NCBI GenBank assembly: GCA_947475165.1
Contig: CANJLD010000005.1
Span: 120,546-184,545 of the forward strand
From: Bacteroidota bacterium
GTDB taxonomy: Bacteria; Bacteroidota; Bacteroidia; Chitinophagales; LD1
Direction of reading: 5' to 3'
Length of the DNA stretch: 64,000 nt
Shown: positions 1-9,567 of the stretch, one piece after another
Position numbering within the stretch: position 1 is the stretch's first letter
How the letters are laid out: every line of letters begins with the position of its first letter
Translations under genes and position numbers: made by a program
Notes under the pieces: generated by a model
What the model saw: only the letters and a program-made list of their open reading frames with translations
What the model was told of the DNA's origin: nothing
The model's database searches: none

Positions 1-1610
1 TCTTCGTAATCGCTGAAACTTCCTTCGAACCAATACACCTGCCCTTCGCCTTCAAACGCAAGGATGTGGGTACAAATTCTATCAAGGAACCACCGGTCGT
101 GCGAAATGATTACGGCACAGCCTGCGTAGTTTTCTAAAGCTTCTTCCAATGCACGAATCGTATTGATATCCAAATCGTTGGTAGGCTCATCGAGCAGTAG
201 AACGTTGGCTTCATCACGAAGTGTAAGTGCAAGGTGTAACCGGTTGCGTTCACCACCGGAGAGCACTTTTATTTTTTTCTGCTGGTCGGCACCGTTAAAG
301 TTAAAGCGCGATACATAACCGCGGCTGTTCATCTTCAACTTGCCAAGTTCAATCCATTCACCGCCTTTGCTTATTACTTCCCAAACAGTTTGCTCGGGGT
401 CTATGTTCGTATGGCTTTGGTCAACGTAGGCAATCTTTACGGTTTCGCCTACTTCGAAAGTTCCGGCAGTGGGCTTCTCCTCTCCCATTATCATACGGAA
501 CAAAGTTGTTTTACCGGCACCGTTCGGTCCTATGATTCCTACAATGCCCCCTTGCGGTAACGAGAAGTTTAAGTTCTCATACAACAACCGGTCGCCAAAT
601 GCTTTGGCTACACCGTTGGCAACAATTACTTTTGCTCCAAGGCGCGGACCCGGTGGTATGTATATATCCAGTTTATCTTCGGTTACCTTTTCTTCATCGG
701 CTAACATTTTTTCGTAATTGGCAATACGCGCTTTGCTCTTTGCCTGGCGCGCCTTCTGCCCCATGCGCACCCATGCCAATTCGCGCTCCATTACCTTCTG
801 GCGTTTGCTTTCGCTGCGCTCTTCCTGTTCCATTTTCAATTGCTTCTGCTCTAACCATGAAGAGTAATTGCCCTTCCACGGAATACCCTTTCCTCCGTCA
901 AGCTCCAGAATCCAACCGGCTACATTATCGAGGAAATATCTATCGTGCGTAATACAGATGATGGTTCCTTTATATTGCGCAAGGTGATGCTCTAACCACA
1001 ACACCGATTCCGCATCTAAGTGGTTGGTTGGCTCATCCAGCAGCAACACATCCGGTTCCTGTAACAACAGGCGACACAAACTCACTCTGCGTTTTTCTCC
1101 TCCCGAAAGGTTCTTTACCGAAGCATTCGGGTCGGGGCATTGCAGCGCATCCATTGCGCGGTTAAGCACCGTGTCAATTTCCCACGCGTTGGCGGCATCT
1201 ATTTTATCTTGTAAAACTCCCTGACGTTCGAGGAGTTTTTCCATGCGGTCGCCATCGAGGTTAGTGTCGTTGAACGCTTCGCTTATTGTATTGAACTCAC
1301 CGAGCAAATCGAAAATCTCTTTCTTGCCTTCGCGTATAATTTCAATGACAGTTTTGCTGTCATCGAGCTTTGGCTCCTGCTCTAAGTAACCAACGGAGTA
1401 GTCTTTGCTTTTCTCGATTTTGCCCAAATAGTTTTCATCTAAACCGGCTATGATTTTGAGCAAGGTCGACTTACCCGAACCATTGGAACCAATGATGCCG
1501 ATTTTTGCCCCATAGAAAAAGCTTAGGTAAATATCTTTAAGAATAATTTTTTGAGGCGGAATGGTTTTACCCACGCCCTGCATCGAAAATATAATTGTAT
1601 TGTCTGCCAT
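1..1610 (-). CDS. ettA: Energy-dependent translational throttle protein EttA (ABC-F ATPase), 3' end cut off
   Basis: The reading frame starts at the ATG complement of 1608-1610 and runs off the window start, so about 536 residues are visible and roughly 20 are probably missing (the E. coli protein is 555 aa). It has two nucleotide-binding domains without membrane segments. Walker A GSNGSGKST is near residue 41 and GPNGAGKTT near 360; signature LSGGE is near 166 and 450; Walker B plus D-loop EPTNHLDAES is near 190 and EPTNDLDIN near 472. The linker segment between the domains (GNYSSWLEQK onward, rich in K/R/E) matches the P-site tRNA interaction motif of EttA. By family knowledge EttA binds the ribosomal E site and gates elongation according to ATP/ADP. 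Identity is clear from near-complete colinearity with the E. coli protein as I remember it. Confidence 0.95.
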   Translation of the reverse strand, partial: MADNTIIFSMQGVGKTIPPQKIILKDIYLSFFYGAKIGIIGSNGSGKSTLLKIIAGLDENYLGKIEKSKDYSVGYLEQEPKLDDSKTVIEIIREGKKEIFDLLGEFNTISEAFNDTNLDGDRMEKLLERQGVLQDKIDAANAWEIDTVLNRAMDALQCPDPNASVKNLSGGEKRRVSLCRLLLQEPDVLLLDEPTNHLDAESVLWLEHHLAQYKGTIICITHDRYFLDNVAGWILELDGGKGIPWKGNYSSWLEQKQLKMEQEERSESKRQKVMERELAWVRMGQKARQAKSKARIANYEKMLADEEKVTEDKLDIYIPPGPRLGAKVIVANGVAKAFGDRLLYENLNFSLPQGGIVGIIGPNGAGKTTLFRMIMGEEKPTAGTFEVGETVKIAYVDQSHTNIDPEQTVWEVISKGGEWIELGKLKMNSRGYVSRFNFNGADQQKKIKVLSGGERNRLHLALTLRDEANVLLLDEPTNDLDINTIRALEEALENYAGCAVIISHDRWFLDRICTHILAFEGEGQVYWFEGSFSDYE

Positions 1611-1627
1611 AGTTTTGAATTGGAGCG

Positions 1628-1635
1628 CGAATATA
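1628..1635 (-). promoter_or_regulatory. Probable -7 element (TATATTCG) of ettA
   Basis: On the minus strand TATATTCG is followed by CGC, 18 bp before the ettA start codon. It fits the Bacteroidetes -7 consensus TAnnTTTG with one change. The same TATATTCG box is found before lepA, ychF and the gene at 15149. No clear TTTG -33 box was found at 19 bp, so this is a weak call. Confidence 0.4.
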
Positions 1636-1866
1636 AAAGTTTAGCGATGACGGGTTATTTGTTGTTAGGGGAGACGCAAAGTATGTGCAGATTTTTTGCT
1701 ATTGCAGGTGTCCGCGCTTCTAACGATGTTTTTTGGGCTTTTAGACCTGTACTACAAAAAAGAATTATCGAAAAAAGATAAAGCAACCATCTGTTTATTT
1801 CCCTCTTCTTATCCACACCAAATAAATTTGGGTTTGCCGATTGAGTAATTGCATTTATTTTGAGCC

Positions 1867-2370
1867 GTGAATACAAGCCGCGAAGAACATATTGAAGAAG
1901 TGAAGAACATTTTTTCTGCCTACTTAGAGAGGAAGAGCCTGCGCAAAACCACCGAGCGCTACACTATTCTTGAAGAAATTTACAAGCGCGATGACCACTT
2001 TGAAGCAGAGAATTTGTTCAGTTTTTTCAAAAAGAAAAAATTCAACATAAGCCGCGCTACGGTATATAACACTCTGGAGTTGCTGGTAAGCTGCGACCTG
2101 GTAAAGAAGCATCAGTTTGGCAAAAACCTGGCACAGTACGAAAAAAGCTACGGTTATAAACAACATGACCATATCATTTGTGTAGATTGCAAAAAAGTAG
2201 TTGAATTTTGTGACCCGAGGATTCAGAACATTAAAAGCATGATGGGCGATTTGCTGAATTTCAGAATCACTCACCATTCGCTGAATATGTATGGTGTTTG
2301 CGGAAGTTGTCAGAAAAAACGCGAAACAGATGCCAGTAAGAAAGAAGCCGATAAACTTTTAACCGTATAA
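1867..2370 (+). CDS. Fur-family metal-responsive transcriptional regulator
   Basis: This 167-aa protein has the Fur fold order. An N-terminal winged helix carries the recognition helix around residues 60-72 (NISRATVYNTLELL), followed by a hinge and a C-terminal dimerisation domain. Metal ligands visible are H44, H100/H102 (QHDH), the structural zinc pair C105-x2-C108, and the second pair C145-x2-C148. Two CxxC pairs indicate structural zinc as in Fur/Zur/PerR; the sequence alone does not say which metal is sensed. The start is GTG at 1867; no better in-frame ATG gives a full domain. It is followed after 11 bp by a STAS-domain gene and then purA, all on the same strand, so the three may be co-transcribed. 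The lysine-rich tail after residue 150 is not part of the domain. Confidence 0.88.
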   Translation: MNTSREEHIEEVKNIFSAYLERKSLRKTTERYTILEEIYKRDDHFEAENLFSFFKKKKFNISRATVYNTLELLVSCDLVKKHQFGKNLAQYEKSYGYKQHDHIICVDCKKVVEFCDPRIQNIKSMMGDLLNFRITHHSLNMYGVCGSCQKKRETDASKKEADKLLTV

Positions 2371-2381
2371 AACCAAAAACA

Positions 2382-2723
2382 ATGAACAAGGAAATCAAAG
2401 AAGGAGTTTTAGTAATTACCCTGGAAGGAAATTTATTGGGTGAGCATAGCAACGCACCGGTAATGGCGATGATTAAAGAATCGCTGGATGCAGGAAACAA
2501 AAAAGTGTTGTTCAATTTGGCGCGTATGCAGTTTATCAACAGTACCGGTTTGGGTATGTTGCTTACAGCCGTTTCAAAAACCCGCAACGCTGGTGGCGAA
2601 ATGGTAATGTGTTGTTTGCCTGAGCAAATGCGCAAGCTTTTGCAAATGACAAAGCTAGAAGGTGCATTTACTGTTAAGGGAACAGAGGCAGAAGCAATTT
2701 CGTTCCTGACTACAGGCGCGTAA
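2382..2723 (+). CDS. STAS-domain protein (anti-sigma factor antagonist type)
   Basis: This is a 113-aa single-domain STAS protein of the SpoIIAA/RsbV type. The diagnostic segment is VLFNLARMQFINSTGLGML, in which S54 of the INSTGLG motif is at the position normally phosphorylated by a cognate HATPase_c anti-sigma kinase. Bacteroidota use such proteins in partner-switching circuits. No kinase or PP2C phosphatase partner gene lies in this window. It sits 11 bp after the Fur-like gene and 38 bp before purA, so it is probably in the same transcript. The usual acidic residue before the phospho-serine (D in DSxG) is replaced by asparagine. Confidence 0.85.
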   Translation: MNKEIKEGVLVITLEGNLLGEHSNAPVMAMIKESLDAGNKKVLFNLARMQFINSTGLGMLLTAVSKTRNAGGEMVMCCLPEQMRKLLQMTKLEGAFTVKGTEAEAISFLTTGA

Positions 2724-2749
2724 GCGAATCACTATTTATTAATTTCTAA

Positions 2750-4048
<1,299 letters not shown>

Positions 4049-4190
4049 ATATTTTCCAATAGTATGCTTGCCAACCGGAATCAATAAACATAAGTTTTTG
4101 TTTCCGGTTTTCGTTTTAGCCTACGTTTCTGAACTATTGCTATAGTTCGAAAAGAAAGATGTTTACTTCACGCAACAAATTTCATAATTT

Positions 4191-5171
4191 ATGATTCGAT
4201 ATTTTACCGTTGGAGTTTTGTTTATGTCTATTGCTTCCTGCGCTACACTTCCCAAAAGTTATCAGACAAATGATGAAGTGATTGCGGTGGGCATTGGACC
4301 TGAGGATATGGTAGTGGATTCGATTACCGAGCAGCCGCGCCTCTTGCTTTCCTGTAGTGCGAGAAGAAAAGACGAAAAAGATTATGGCGAGATATATGTT
4401 TACTATCCCGAAACCGGTGCTAACAGAATTTTAAAGCGCACCGGTGAGCCACAGGACTTAGCTTTTAATCCGCATGGAGTTGATTTGGTTAAGGTGGATA
4501 ATGATTTAGTTCTGCTGGTAGTAAACCACGAACACGAAAAGCACATCAACTCTATTTTGCGCTACCGGGTTATAAAAGATGAACTGGTTTTTCAAAACAA
4601 GATTGTTGATCCGCTTATTTCTTCGCCCAATGCCGTCACTGGTTTTGCTGACGGAACTTTGTTAGTGAGTAACGATGCCAAGAAACCCGGGAACATTGCT
4701 GAGGTACTTTTCAAATTAAAAAAGGCGCAAATAATTTTTTGGGATGGAACAAAGTGTTCTGTAGCATCGGAGAAGTATGCTTACACCAATGGCATTACCA
4801 ATAAGAATGGTAAGGTTTATCTGGCTTCTACTATGCAGAATAAAGTATGGCAGTTTGATATTAAAGATGGCAAGATGCTGAACCGTGAAGTAATTGCTAA
4901 AGCAAAAGGTGCAGATAACCTGCGTTTTGATGGCGATGATTTACTTGTGGCTTGTCATCTTCGGTTCTTGAAATTCTTAAAGCATTATAAGGCCGCGGAG
5001 AATTTATCTCCTTCTACCGTTTACCGGATTAACCCTGCTACTAAAAAGAGAACGGTTGAATATTATGATGATGGCAAACAAGTAAGTGCGGCATCTACTG
5101 CTTTAGTATTTCGTAACTCACTTTATGTAAGCGGTATTTTTGATGCGAAGATTGTAAGGAAGAAAAACTAA
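4191..5171 (+). CDS. Paraoxonase/arylesterase-like six-bladed propeller lipoprotein
   Basis: This 326-aa protein has a lipoprotein signal peptide with the lipobox Cys at residue 17 (SIAS-C). The rest resembles animal paraoxonases (PON/arylesterase, SMP-30-like propellers). GPEDM with E38 corresponds to the PON1 calcium ligand E53; NPHGVDLV with H95 to the catalytic-region HGI; VVNHEH to VVNHPH; SPNAV with N147 to the N168 position; TNGI with N200 to N224; and ADNL with D242/N243 to D269/N270. These are recalled from knowledge of PON1, not from a search. By family knowledge it would be a calcium-dependent lactonase/arylesterase anchored in a membrane; the true substrate is unknown. It stands alone, flanked by purA upstream and a convergent gene downstream. 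Confidence 0.75.
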   Translation: MIRYFTVGVLFMSIASCATLPKSYQTNDEVIAVGIGPEDMVVDSITEQPRLLLSCSARRKDEKDYGEIYVYYPETGANRILKRTGEPQDLAFNPHGVDLVKVDNDLVLLVVNHEHEKHINSILRYRVIKDELVFQNKIVDPLISSPNAVTGFADGTLLVSNDAKKPGNIAEVLFKLKKAQIIFWDGTKCSVASEKYAYTNGITNKNGKVYLASTMQNKVWQFDIKDGKMLNREVIAKAKGADNLRFDGDDLLVACHLRFLKFLKHYKAAENLSPSTVYRINPATKKRTVEYYDDGKQVSAASTALVFRNSLYVSGIFDAKIVRKKN

Positions 5172-5173
5172 TG

Positions 5174-5258
5174 ACGTCATTGCGAGGCTTTGCGAAGCAA
5201 TCTACTCGTTCACGCAATGGGATTGCTTCGCTACGGAAGCCTTCGCTCGCAATGACGA
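5174..5258. repeat. REP-like imperfect palindrome (TCATTGCGAGG...TCGCAATGACG)
   Basis: The 85-bp stretch starts with ACGTCATTGCGAGGCTTTG and ends with a near-inverse TCGCAATGACG. An inner pair GAAGCAATC / GATTGCTTC brings the two arms together. It lies between two convergent genes (stop at 5171, stop at 5263) and may act as a bidirectional terminator. The right half recurs at 7108-7142, so this is a dispersed element family. Confidence 0.75.
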
Positions 5259-5262
5259 ATAA

Positions 5263-6486
5263 TTATCCTTTAAACGGACTGCGGAAAACGTATTCTTTCG
5301 GTTTAAGATTGGCGGTGTAATTGCGCACAAACAAATAATTGAACACCGGATTAAAATGTTTTACGTAACCATACATGGGTGACGGCACTGCGCCAATAGT
5401 GCTTTTAATTTCCGGTGCGGTTCTGCCGAAGTGTAATTGTTCTACTCGGTCTTCTATTCCCACTTTAATCATATCATACATCATGTGCTGATATAAGTGG
5501 ATGGGTTTGGAGACTTCATGGTGCATACCGGTGTAGTGCACTTCCATACGCTTGCCATAGCGGAAGGCGGAAATAAAGCCAATGAGTTCTTCGTTTTTGA
5601 AGTAGGCGTGAACGCGGTAGTTGTTTGGTTGCTGTTGTTTTTGAAGGCGGAAAAAATCTTTGCTCAACTCGGCTAATTTGAAATCGGCATTGTCCATTAC
5701 TTTTTCATACAACTCGTAGAGTGTGTTCTCGTGCAGGGCAATTTCTTCTGCGCCTAAATCTTTCATTACTACTCCGGCTTCATTGCATAGTGTCAAAACT
5801 TTTTTGGTGCGCACTCGGTATTTTGATGAAAGTGAATTCATGTAATCGTCAAATGTTTTCCATTCGGGTTTGAGGCGGATGCTCATGTCGCTTTCTACGG
5901 TTATTTCGTGGTAAGCGTTTGTTTTAAAATCGGTATCGAATTCTGTTTTGGGTTCGTATAAATCTGAAACGAGAGTGGCTTTGATGCTTGTATCGGTGTT
6001 GCGTAAATCACGAACTGTTTTGCGGATAATTTTTGCGCGGGTGGCTGGGTCAACTTCGTTGCTGAAGTAAAATCCGTTTTCACCGGTCATAAAAACATTG
6101 CCGCTTACTAATAGTTTTATGTTGATTAGGTTCAATAATTTTTCTGTAATGGTCTTTGCGGTTTTCATTACCAGATTGCCTTCGCTGAATTGAGGGAAGT
6201 AATTGATGAGTTGGTTAGCATGAAACATAACTACCTGAAAGTAGAGAGCACCTACTGTTACTTCATCTTTTTTCACCAATACGTAACGGAACTGCATTTT
6301 ATTTTGATGGATGGTTTGAACGAGCTTTAAGCTTTCGTGCTGCATGAGAACGTTTGCTTCGGGAATGTGTTTGTTCCATTGCAGCTCGCCCAGGTTTTCG
6401 ATGCTATCGAAAACGGTGAAGGTGAAGTGTTTTATGGTTTCGTTTTCTGCCTGGGCAGAACAGAGGTATGGCAAGGTTGTATTCAC
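5263..6486 (-). CDS. GNAT/FemAB-like acyltransferase of unknown substrate
   Basis: This 407-aa protein has no signal peptide or membrane segments. The C-terminal half (about residues 210-390) has the look of the FemAB-like or BioF2-like GNAT fold: SLSSKYRVRTKK, then YELYEKVMDNADFKLAELSKDFF, then a strand-rich core (YRVHAYFKNEELIGFISAFRYG, MEVHYTGMHH) and a conserved HFGRTAPEIKSTIGA segment near the end. Such proteins transfer acyl or aminoacyl groups, but neither donor nor acceptor can be read from the sequence. The start ATG at 6484-6486 directly abuts the 21-bp repeat region upstream. Confidence 0.6.
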   Translation of the reverse strand: MNTTLPYLCSAQAENETIKHFTFTVFDSIENLGELQWNKHIPEANVLMQHESLKLVQTIHQNKMQFRYVLVKKDEVTVGALYFQVVMFHANQLINYFPQFSEGNLVMKTAKTITEKLLNLINIKLLVSGNVFMTGENGFYFSNEVDPATRAKIIRKTVRDLRNTDTSIKATLVSDLYEPKTEFDTDFKTNAYHEITVESDMSIRLKPEWKTFDDYMNSLSSKYRVRTKKVLTLCNEAGVVMKDLGAEEIALHENTLYELYEKVMDNADFKLAELSKDFFRLQKQQQPNNYRVHAYFKNEELIGFISAFRYGKRMEVHYTGMHHEVSKPIHLYQHMMYDMIKVGIEDRVEQLHFGRTAPEIKSTIGAVPSPMYGYVKHFNPVFNYLFVRNYTANLKPKEYVFRSPFKG

Positions 6487-6534
6487 TTGGCTTTTAGACG
6501 AGCAAGAATGAGAAAAATTTTGATGGGAAGGAAA

Positions 6535-6828
6535 ACGGAGCTCATCGCGAGGAAAACGGAACTCGTTTCGAGGGTGCCGGATGTCATTCTGACAGTGAAG
6601 GAGGTCATGGCGGCAGTGACGGAGGTGATCGCGAGTGTGACGGAAGGCTTCGCGGGCTTGGCGGAAACGATTCCGGGACTGCCGGAAGCGATTTCGAGGG
6701 TGACGGAACTCATTTCGGGACTACCGGAAGTAACCCTGAGCCTACCGGAACTCGCTTCGGGGCTGCCGGAAGCAATCCTGAGACTGTCGGAACGCGTTTG
6801 GAGGGTGTCGGAATGCATTTTTAGGGTA
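6535..6828. repeat. 21-bp tandem array A (about 14 degenerate units)
   Basis: About fourteen consecutive 21-bp units fill 6535-6828; a typical unit reads CCGGAAGC-GAT-TTCGAGGGTG. Each unit keeps CGGA at its start and a purine-rich end. Because 21 is divisible by three and the unit lacks stops, both strands stay open and translate into seven-residue periodic nonsense such as LPEAISR/VTELISG. I therefore treat it as DNA repeat, not gene. It begins immediately upstream of the gene on the minus strand at 5263-6486 and is GC-richer than its surroundings. Confidence 0.85.
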
Positions 6829-7063
6829 AAAAGGCCAGCTTTTTAATGAAAAAGGGCAATTATGCGCCTAACCGGCTATAGAGATGAAAGTTGTTGGTGG
6901 GTGGGACGAACAAGGGCTGGGGGTGGAGAATTTTAATTCCGAAGAGTGCCGAGGCGGAGACTCTTCGGTGGGGGGACATAATTTTTTTACCCAAAATGGG
7001 AGAATTTAGTTTTTGAGCATCCTCCTCGGGGAGGGCAAAACCCGAGTTAGCGATAGTAGTGGA
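6829..7063. other. Gene-free stretch with a 9-bp hairpin
   Basis: No plausible gene is seen between array A and the downstream palindrome. A perfect inverted repeat CCGAAGAGT (6939-6947) / ACTCTTCGG (6960-6968) with a 12-nt loop is present, and a short CCTCCTC/GAGG pair lies near 7021-7035. Both are compact intergenic hairpins of unknown role. Confidence 0.5.
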
Positions 7064-7165
7064 AATCCTTTTTTATTTTTTGCAAGAGTGCCTTAATTAA
7101 GTTGGGGATTGCTTCGTCCGCAGAGCCGTTCTCGCAATGACGCGCACAAAAAATAAAAAAGGATT
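7064..7165. repeat. Long perfect inverted repeat (19-bp arms) with a second repeat nested in its spacer
   Basis: The left arm AATCCTTTTTTATTTTTTG (7064-7082) is exactly complementary to CAAAAAATAAAAAAGGATT (7147-7165). The 64-bp spacer contains, at 7108-7142, a sequence similar to the right half of the palindrome at 5220-5258 (GGATTGCTTCG ... TCGCAATGACG). This looks like one mobile or dispersed element inserted into another. Flanking phrases CCCGAGTTAGCGATAG (7041-7056) and GGATAGCGCGACCGAGG (7171-7187) appear to belong to the outer element. Confidence 0.8.
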
Positions 7166-7218
7166 GTAACGGATAGCGCGACCGAGGCTTTGCGAGGGAA
7201 CCCCCAAGTATTAGCAGG

Positions 7219-9009
7219 TTAGTCGTTCAGTTTAAGCACCGCGATAAATGCCTCTTGCGGAACTTCTACTTTACCGAACTGACGCATTTTCTTTTTGCCC
7301 TTCTTTTGTTTTTCGAGGAGTTTGCGCTTACGCGAAATATCGCCTCCATAACATTTAGCCGTAACATCTTTGCGGATAGCCGAGATAGTTTCGCGCGCAA
7401 TAATTTTTGCACCGATGGCAGCCTGAATAGGAATAACAAACATTTGGCGCGGTATAATTTCTTTCAGCTTCTCGCACATTCTGCGCCCGAAGTCTTCGGC
7501 TTTGGTGCGGTGAATCATAGCAGAGAAAGCATCTACCTGTTCGGCATTTAAAAGAATATCGAGTTTAACAAGGTCACCGGGGCGGTAATCGATAGGATGA
7601 TAATCGAACGAAGCATAGCCGCGTGAGATGGACTTTAACCGGTCGTAGAAATCGAAAACAATTTCTGCCAATGGCATTTCGAAGTGAAGTTCAATTCTGT
7701 CTTCGGTTAAATAAGTTTGATTGATTAACTGCCCGCGCTTATCCATGCACAAAGTCATGATAGCACCAATGTATTCGGGCTTAGTAATAACCTGTGCTTT
7801 AATGTATGGCTCTTCAATACGGTCAATGCGCGTTACATCGGGCATATCGGCAGGGTTGTGAATGGTCAGGTGTTCGCCATTATTCAAATAGGCCTCATAA
7901 CTCACCTGCGGCACGGTAGTAATGATGGTCATATCATACTCGCGCTCTAAACGTTCCTGCACAATTTCTAAGTGCAATAACCCAAGGAAACCGCAACGGA
8001 AACCGAAGCCGAGAGCGATAGAAGTTTCGGGTTCAAACACCAACGAAGCATCGTTGAGCTGTAACTTCTCTAACGAATCACGAAGGTCCGTATAATCATC
8101 ATTATCTATAGGATAGATACCGGCAAACACCATTGGTTTTACATCTTCAAAACCATGAATGCCTTCGGCACATGGGTTGTTGAATTGCGTAATGGTATCG
8201 CCTACTTTAATTTCTTTAGCGTTCTTAACTCCGGTGATAATATATCCTACATCACCGGTCTTCACCGTGTCGTGCGGTTCAAGGTCCATACGCAGGCAAC
8301 CCACTTCATCAGCCACATAAGTGGCGCGTGTGTTTACAAACTGCACTTTATCGCCTTTGCGCACCATGCCATCTATTACGCGGTAGTAAGCAATAATGCC
8401 GCGGAAAGCATTGAACATAGAATCGAAAATCAAGGCGCGAAGTGGCGCATCAGGATTTCCTTTTGGAGAGGGAATTCTATCAATAATGGCATCGAAAATT
8501 TGCTCTACACCAATACCTGTTCTTCCGCTGGCGTGAATAATTTCTTCGCGCTTACAGCCTACCAGATTTACCATTTGGTCTTCTACCAACTCAGGATTTG
8601 CACCTGGCATGTCAATTTTATTCACGATAGGAATAATGGTCAAGCCTTGTTCAATAGCGAGATATAAATTCGAAATAGTTTGCGCTTGAATTCCCTGCGA
8701 AGCATCAACGAGTAATAGCGCACCTTCGCAAGCGGCAAGTGAGCGTGATACTTCGTAACTAAAATCTACGTGACCGGGAGTGTCAATTAAGTTCAATACA
8801 TATTTTTCGCCACGGTGAACAAAATCCATTTGAATAGCGTGGCTCTTGATAGTGATTCCGCGCTCGCGCTCTAAATCCATATTGTCAAGCACGGTGTCCA
8901 TCATGTTTCGTTCGCTGATGGTTTTGGTGGTTTCAATCAGGCGATCAGCCAGCGTTGATTTACCGTGATCAATATGGGCAATGATGCAGAAGTTTCTAAT
9001 GTTTTTCAT
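7219..9009 (-). CDS. lepA: Elongation factor 4 (LepA) GTPase
   Basis: This 596-aa protein is the usual length. G1 is [14 protein letters not shown] (about residues 11-24), the switch I region is RGITIKS, G3 is [11 protein letters not shown] and G4 is NKIDMPGA. The C-terminal LepA-specific domain ends with [16 protein letters not shown]...[10 protein letters not shown], which is characteristic of LepA rather than EF-G. Family role: ribosome-associated GTPase that back-translocates or remodels stalled ribosomes and assists assembly. It is monocistronic here, with a TATATTCG box 27 bp upstream of the start. Confidence 0.98.
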   Translation of the reverse strand: MKNIRNFCIIAHIDHGKSTLADRLIETTKTISERNMMDTVLDNMDLERERGITIKSHAIQMDFVHRGEKYVLNLIDTPGHVDFSYEVSRSLAACEGALLLVDASQGIQAQTISNLYLAIEQGLTIIPIVNKIDMPGANPELVEDQMVNLVGCKREEIIHASGRTGIGVEQIFDAIIDRIPSPKGNPDAPLRALIFDSMFNAFRGIIAYYRVIDGMVRKGDKVQFVNTRATYVADEVGCLRMDLEPHDTVKTGDVGYIITGVKNAKEIKVGDTITQFNNPCAEGIHGFEDVKPMVFAGIYPIDNDDYTDLRDSLEKLQLNDASLVFEPETSIALGFGFRCGFLGLLHLEIVQERLEREYDMTIITTVPQVSYEAYLNNGEHLTIHNPADMPDVTRIDRIEEPYIKAQVITKPEYIGAIMTLCMDKRGQLINQTYLTEDRIELHFEMPLAEIVFDFYDRLKSISRGYASFDYHPIDYRPGDLVKLDILLNAEQVDAFSAMIHRTKAEDFGRRMCEKLKEIIPRQMFVIPIQAAIGAKIIARETISAIRKDVTAKCYGGDISRKRKLLEKQKKGKKKMRQFGKVEVPQEAFIAVLKLND

Positions 9010-9036
9010 TCGTGTTCCGATTTTTCGGAAGAGGCG

Positions 9037-9044
9037 CGAATATA
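9037..9044 (-). promoter_or_regulatory. Probable -7 element (TATATTCG) of lepA
   Basis: TATATTCGCGCC on the minus strand lies about 27 bp before the lepA start. It matches the boxes before ettA and ychF. A TTTG -33 element at the expected spacing is not obvious. Confidence 0.4.
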
Positions 9045-9165
9045 ACTGAATTGGTGAATTGCAGAAGTGATGGACTGGTATCTGATTGATGATGAATTAC
9101 TGCTTGTTAAATAAGTTGACAAAGCGTTTCTTTCATACTAGATTGTCGCTAATAACCTGCTACAC

Positions 9166-9564
9166 ATGAAAAAGATAAGCTTCATTCTTTTTCTCTTTTC
9201 TGTTTCCCTCTCGTCAAAAGCCGGGTACGACTTATTGTTTTGCACCAATGCCGATAGTTTAGGCAACTGCAAAGGCAAAGGGGAAACATTTGAGTGGAAA
9301 GGAGATAAAACTGCACTTGAGATAGTTGTAATGAACAAAGACACAATAGGCACCGGGAAGCTAAAGTTTATGCTCTTTGCCATGAAGAATGACCGCGAGG
9401 GAACTTTGTATGCCGACCTTTCTTTACACGTTATGCCGAATGCATTGTTTGCAGTAAAGAAATTATACTTCTATAAGCCGGGCTACTACAAAGTAGATGT
9501 GTTGGACGAGAAAGATAAATTTCTTACCTCCGGATTTCTAACTATTATAGACAGAAAGGAATAA
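9166..9564 (+). CDS. Small exported protein of unknown function
   Basis: This 132-aa protein has a clear Sec signal peptide (MKK, hydrophobic core, cleavage probably after SSKA near residue 20). The mature part is about 110 residues, predicted strand-rich (TFEWKGDKTALEIVVMNKD, LKFMLFAMKN, YYKVDVLDEKDKFLTSGFLTI), and could be a small beta-sandwich. I do not recognise a family. The gene is convergent with the T9SS propeller gene, with only 3 bp between the two stop codons. Confidence 0.65.
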   Translation: MKKISFILFLFSVSLSSKAGYDLLFCTNADSLGNCKGKGETFEWKGDKTALEIVVMNKDTIGTGKLKFMLFAMKNDREGTLYADLSLHVMPNALFAVKKLYFYKPGYYKVDVLDEKDKFLTSGFLTIIDRKE

Positions 9565-9567
9565 CGC

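Noticed and set aside
1655..1876. 73-codon minus-strand frame between ettA and the Fur-like gene
   Set aside because: It runs across the Fur-like gene start and has no homologous look; the region more probably holds promoters.
6535..6828. CRISPR array
   Set aside because: Units are contiguous 21-mers without unique spacers; no cas genes anywhere in the window.
6337..6846. Open reading frames of 169 and 111 codons on opposite strands over array A
   Set aside because: They consist of a seven-residue period produced by the 21-bp repeat, and both strands are open. No start context or domain supports a protein.
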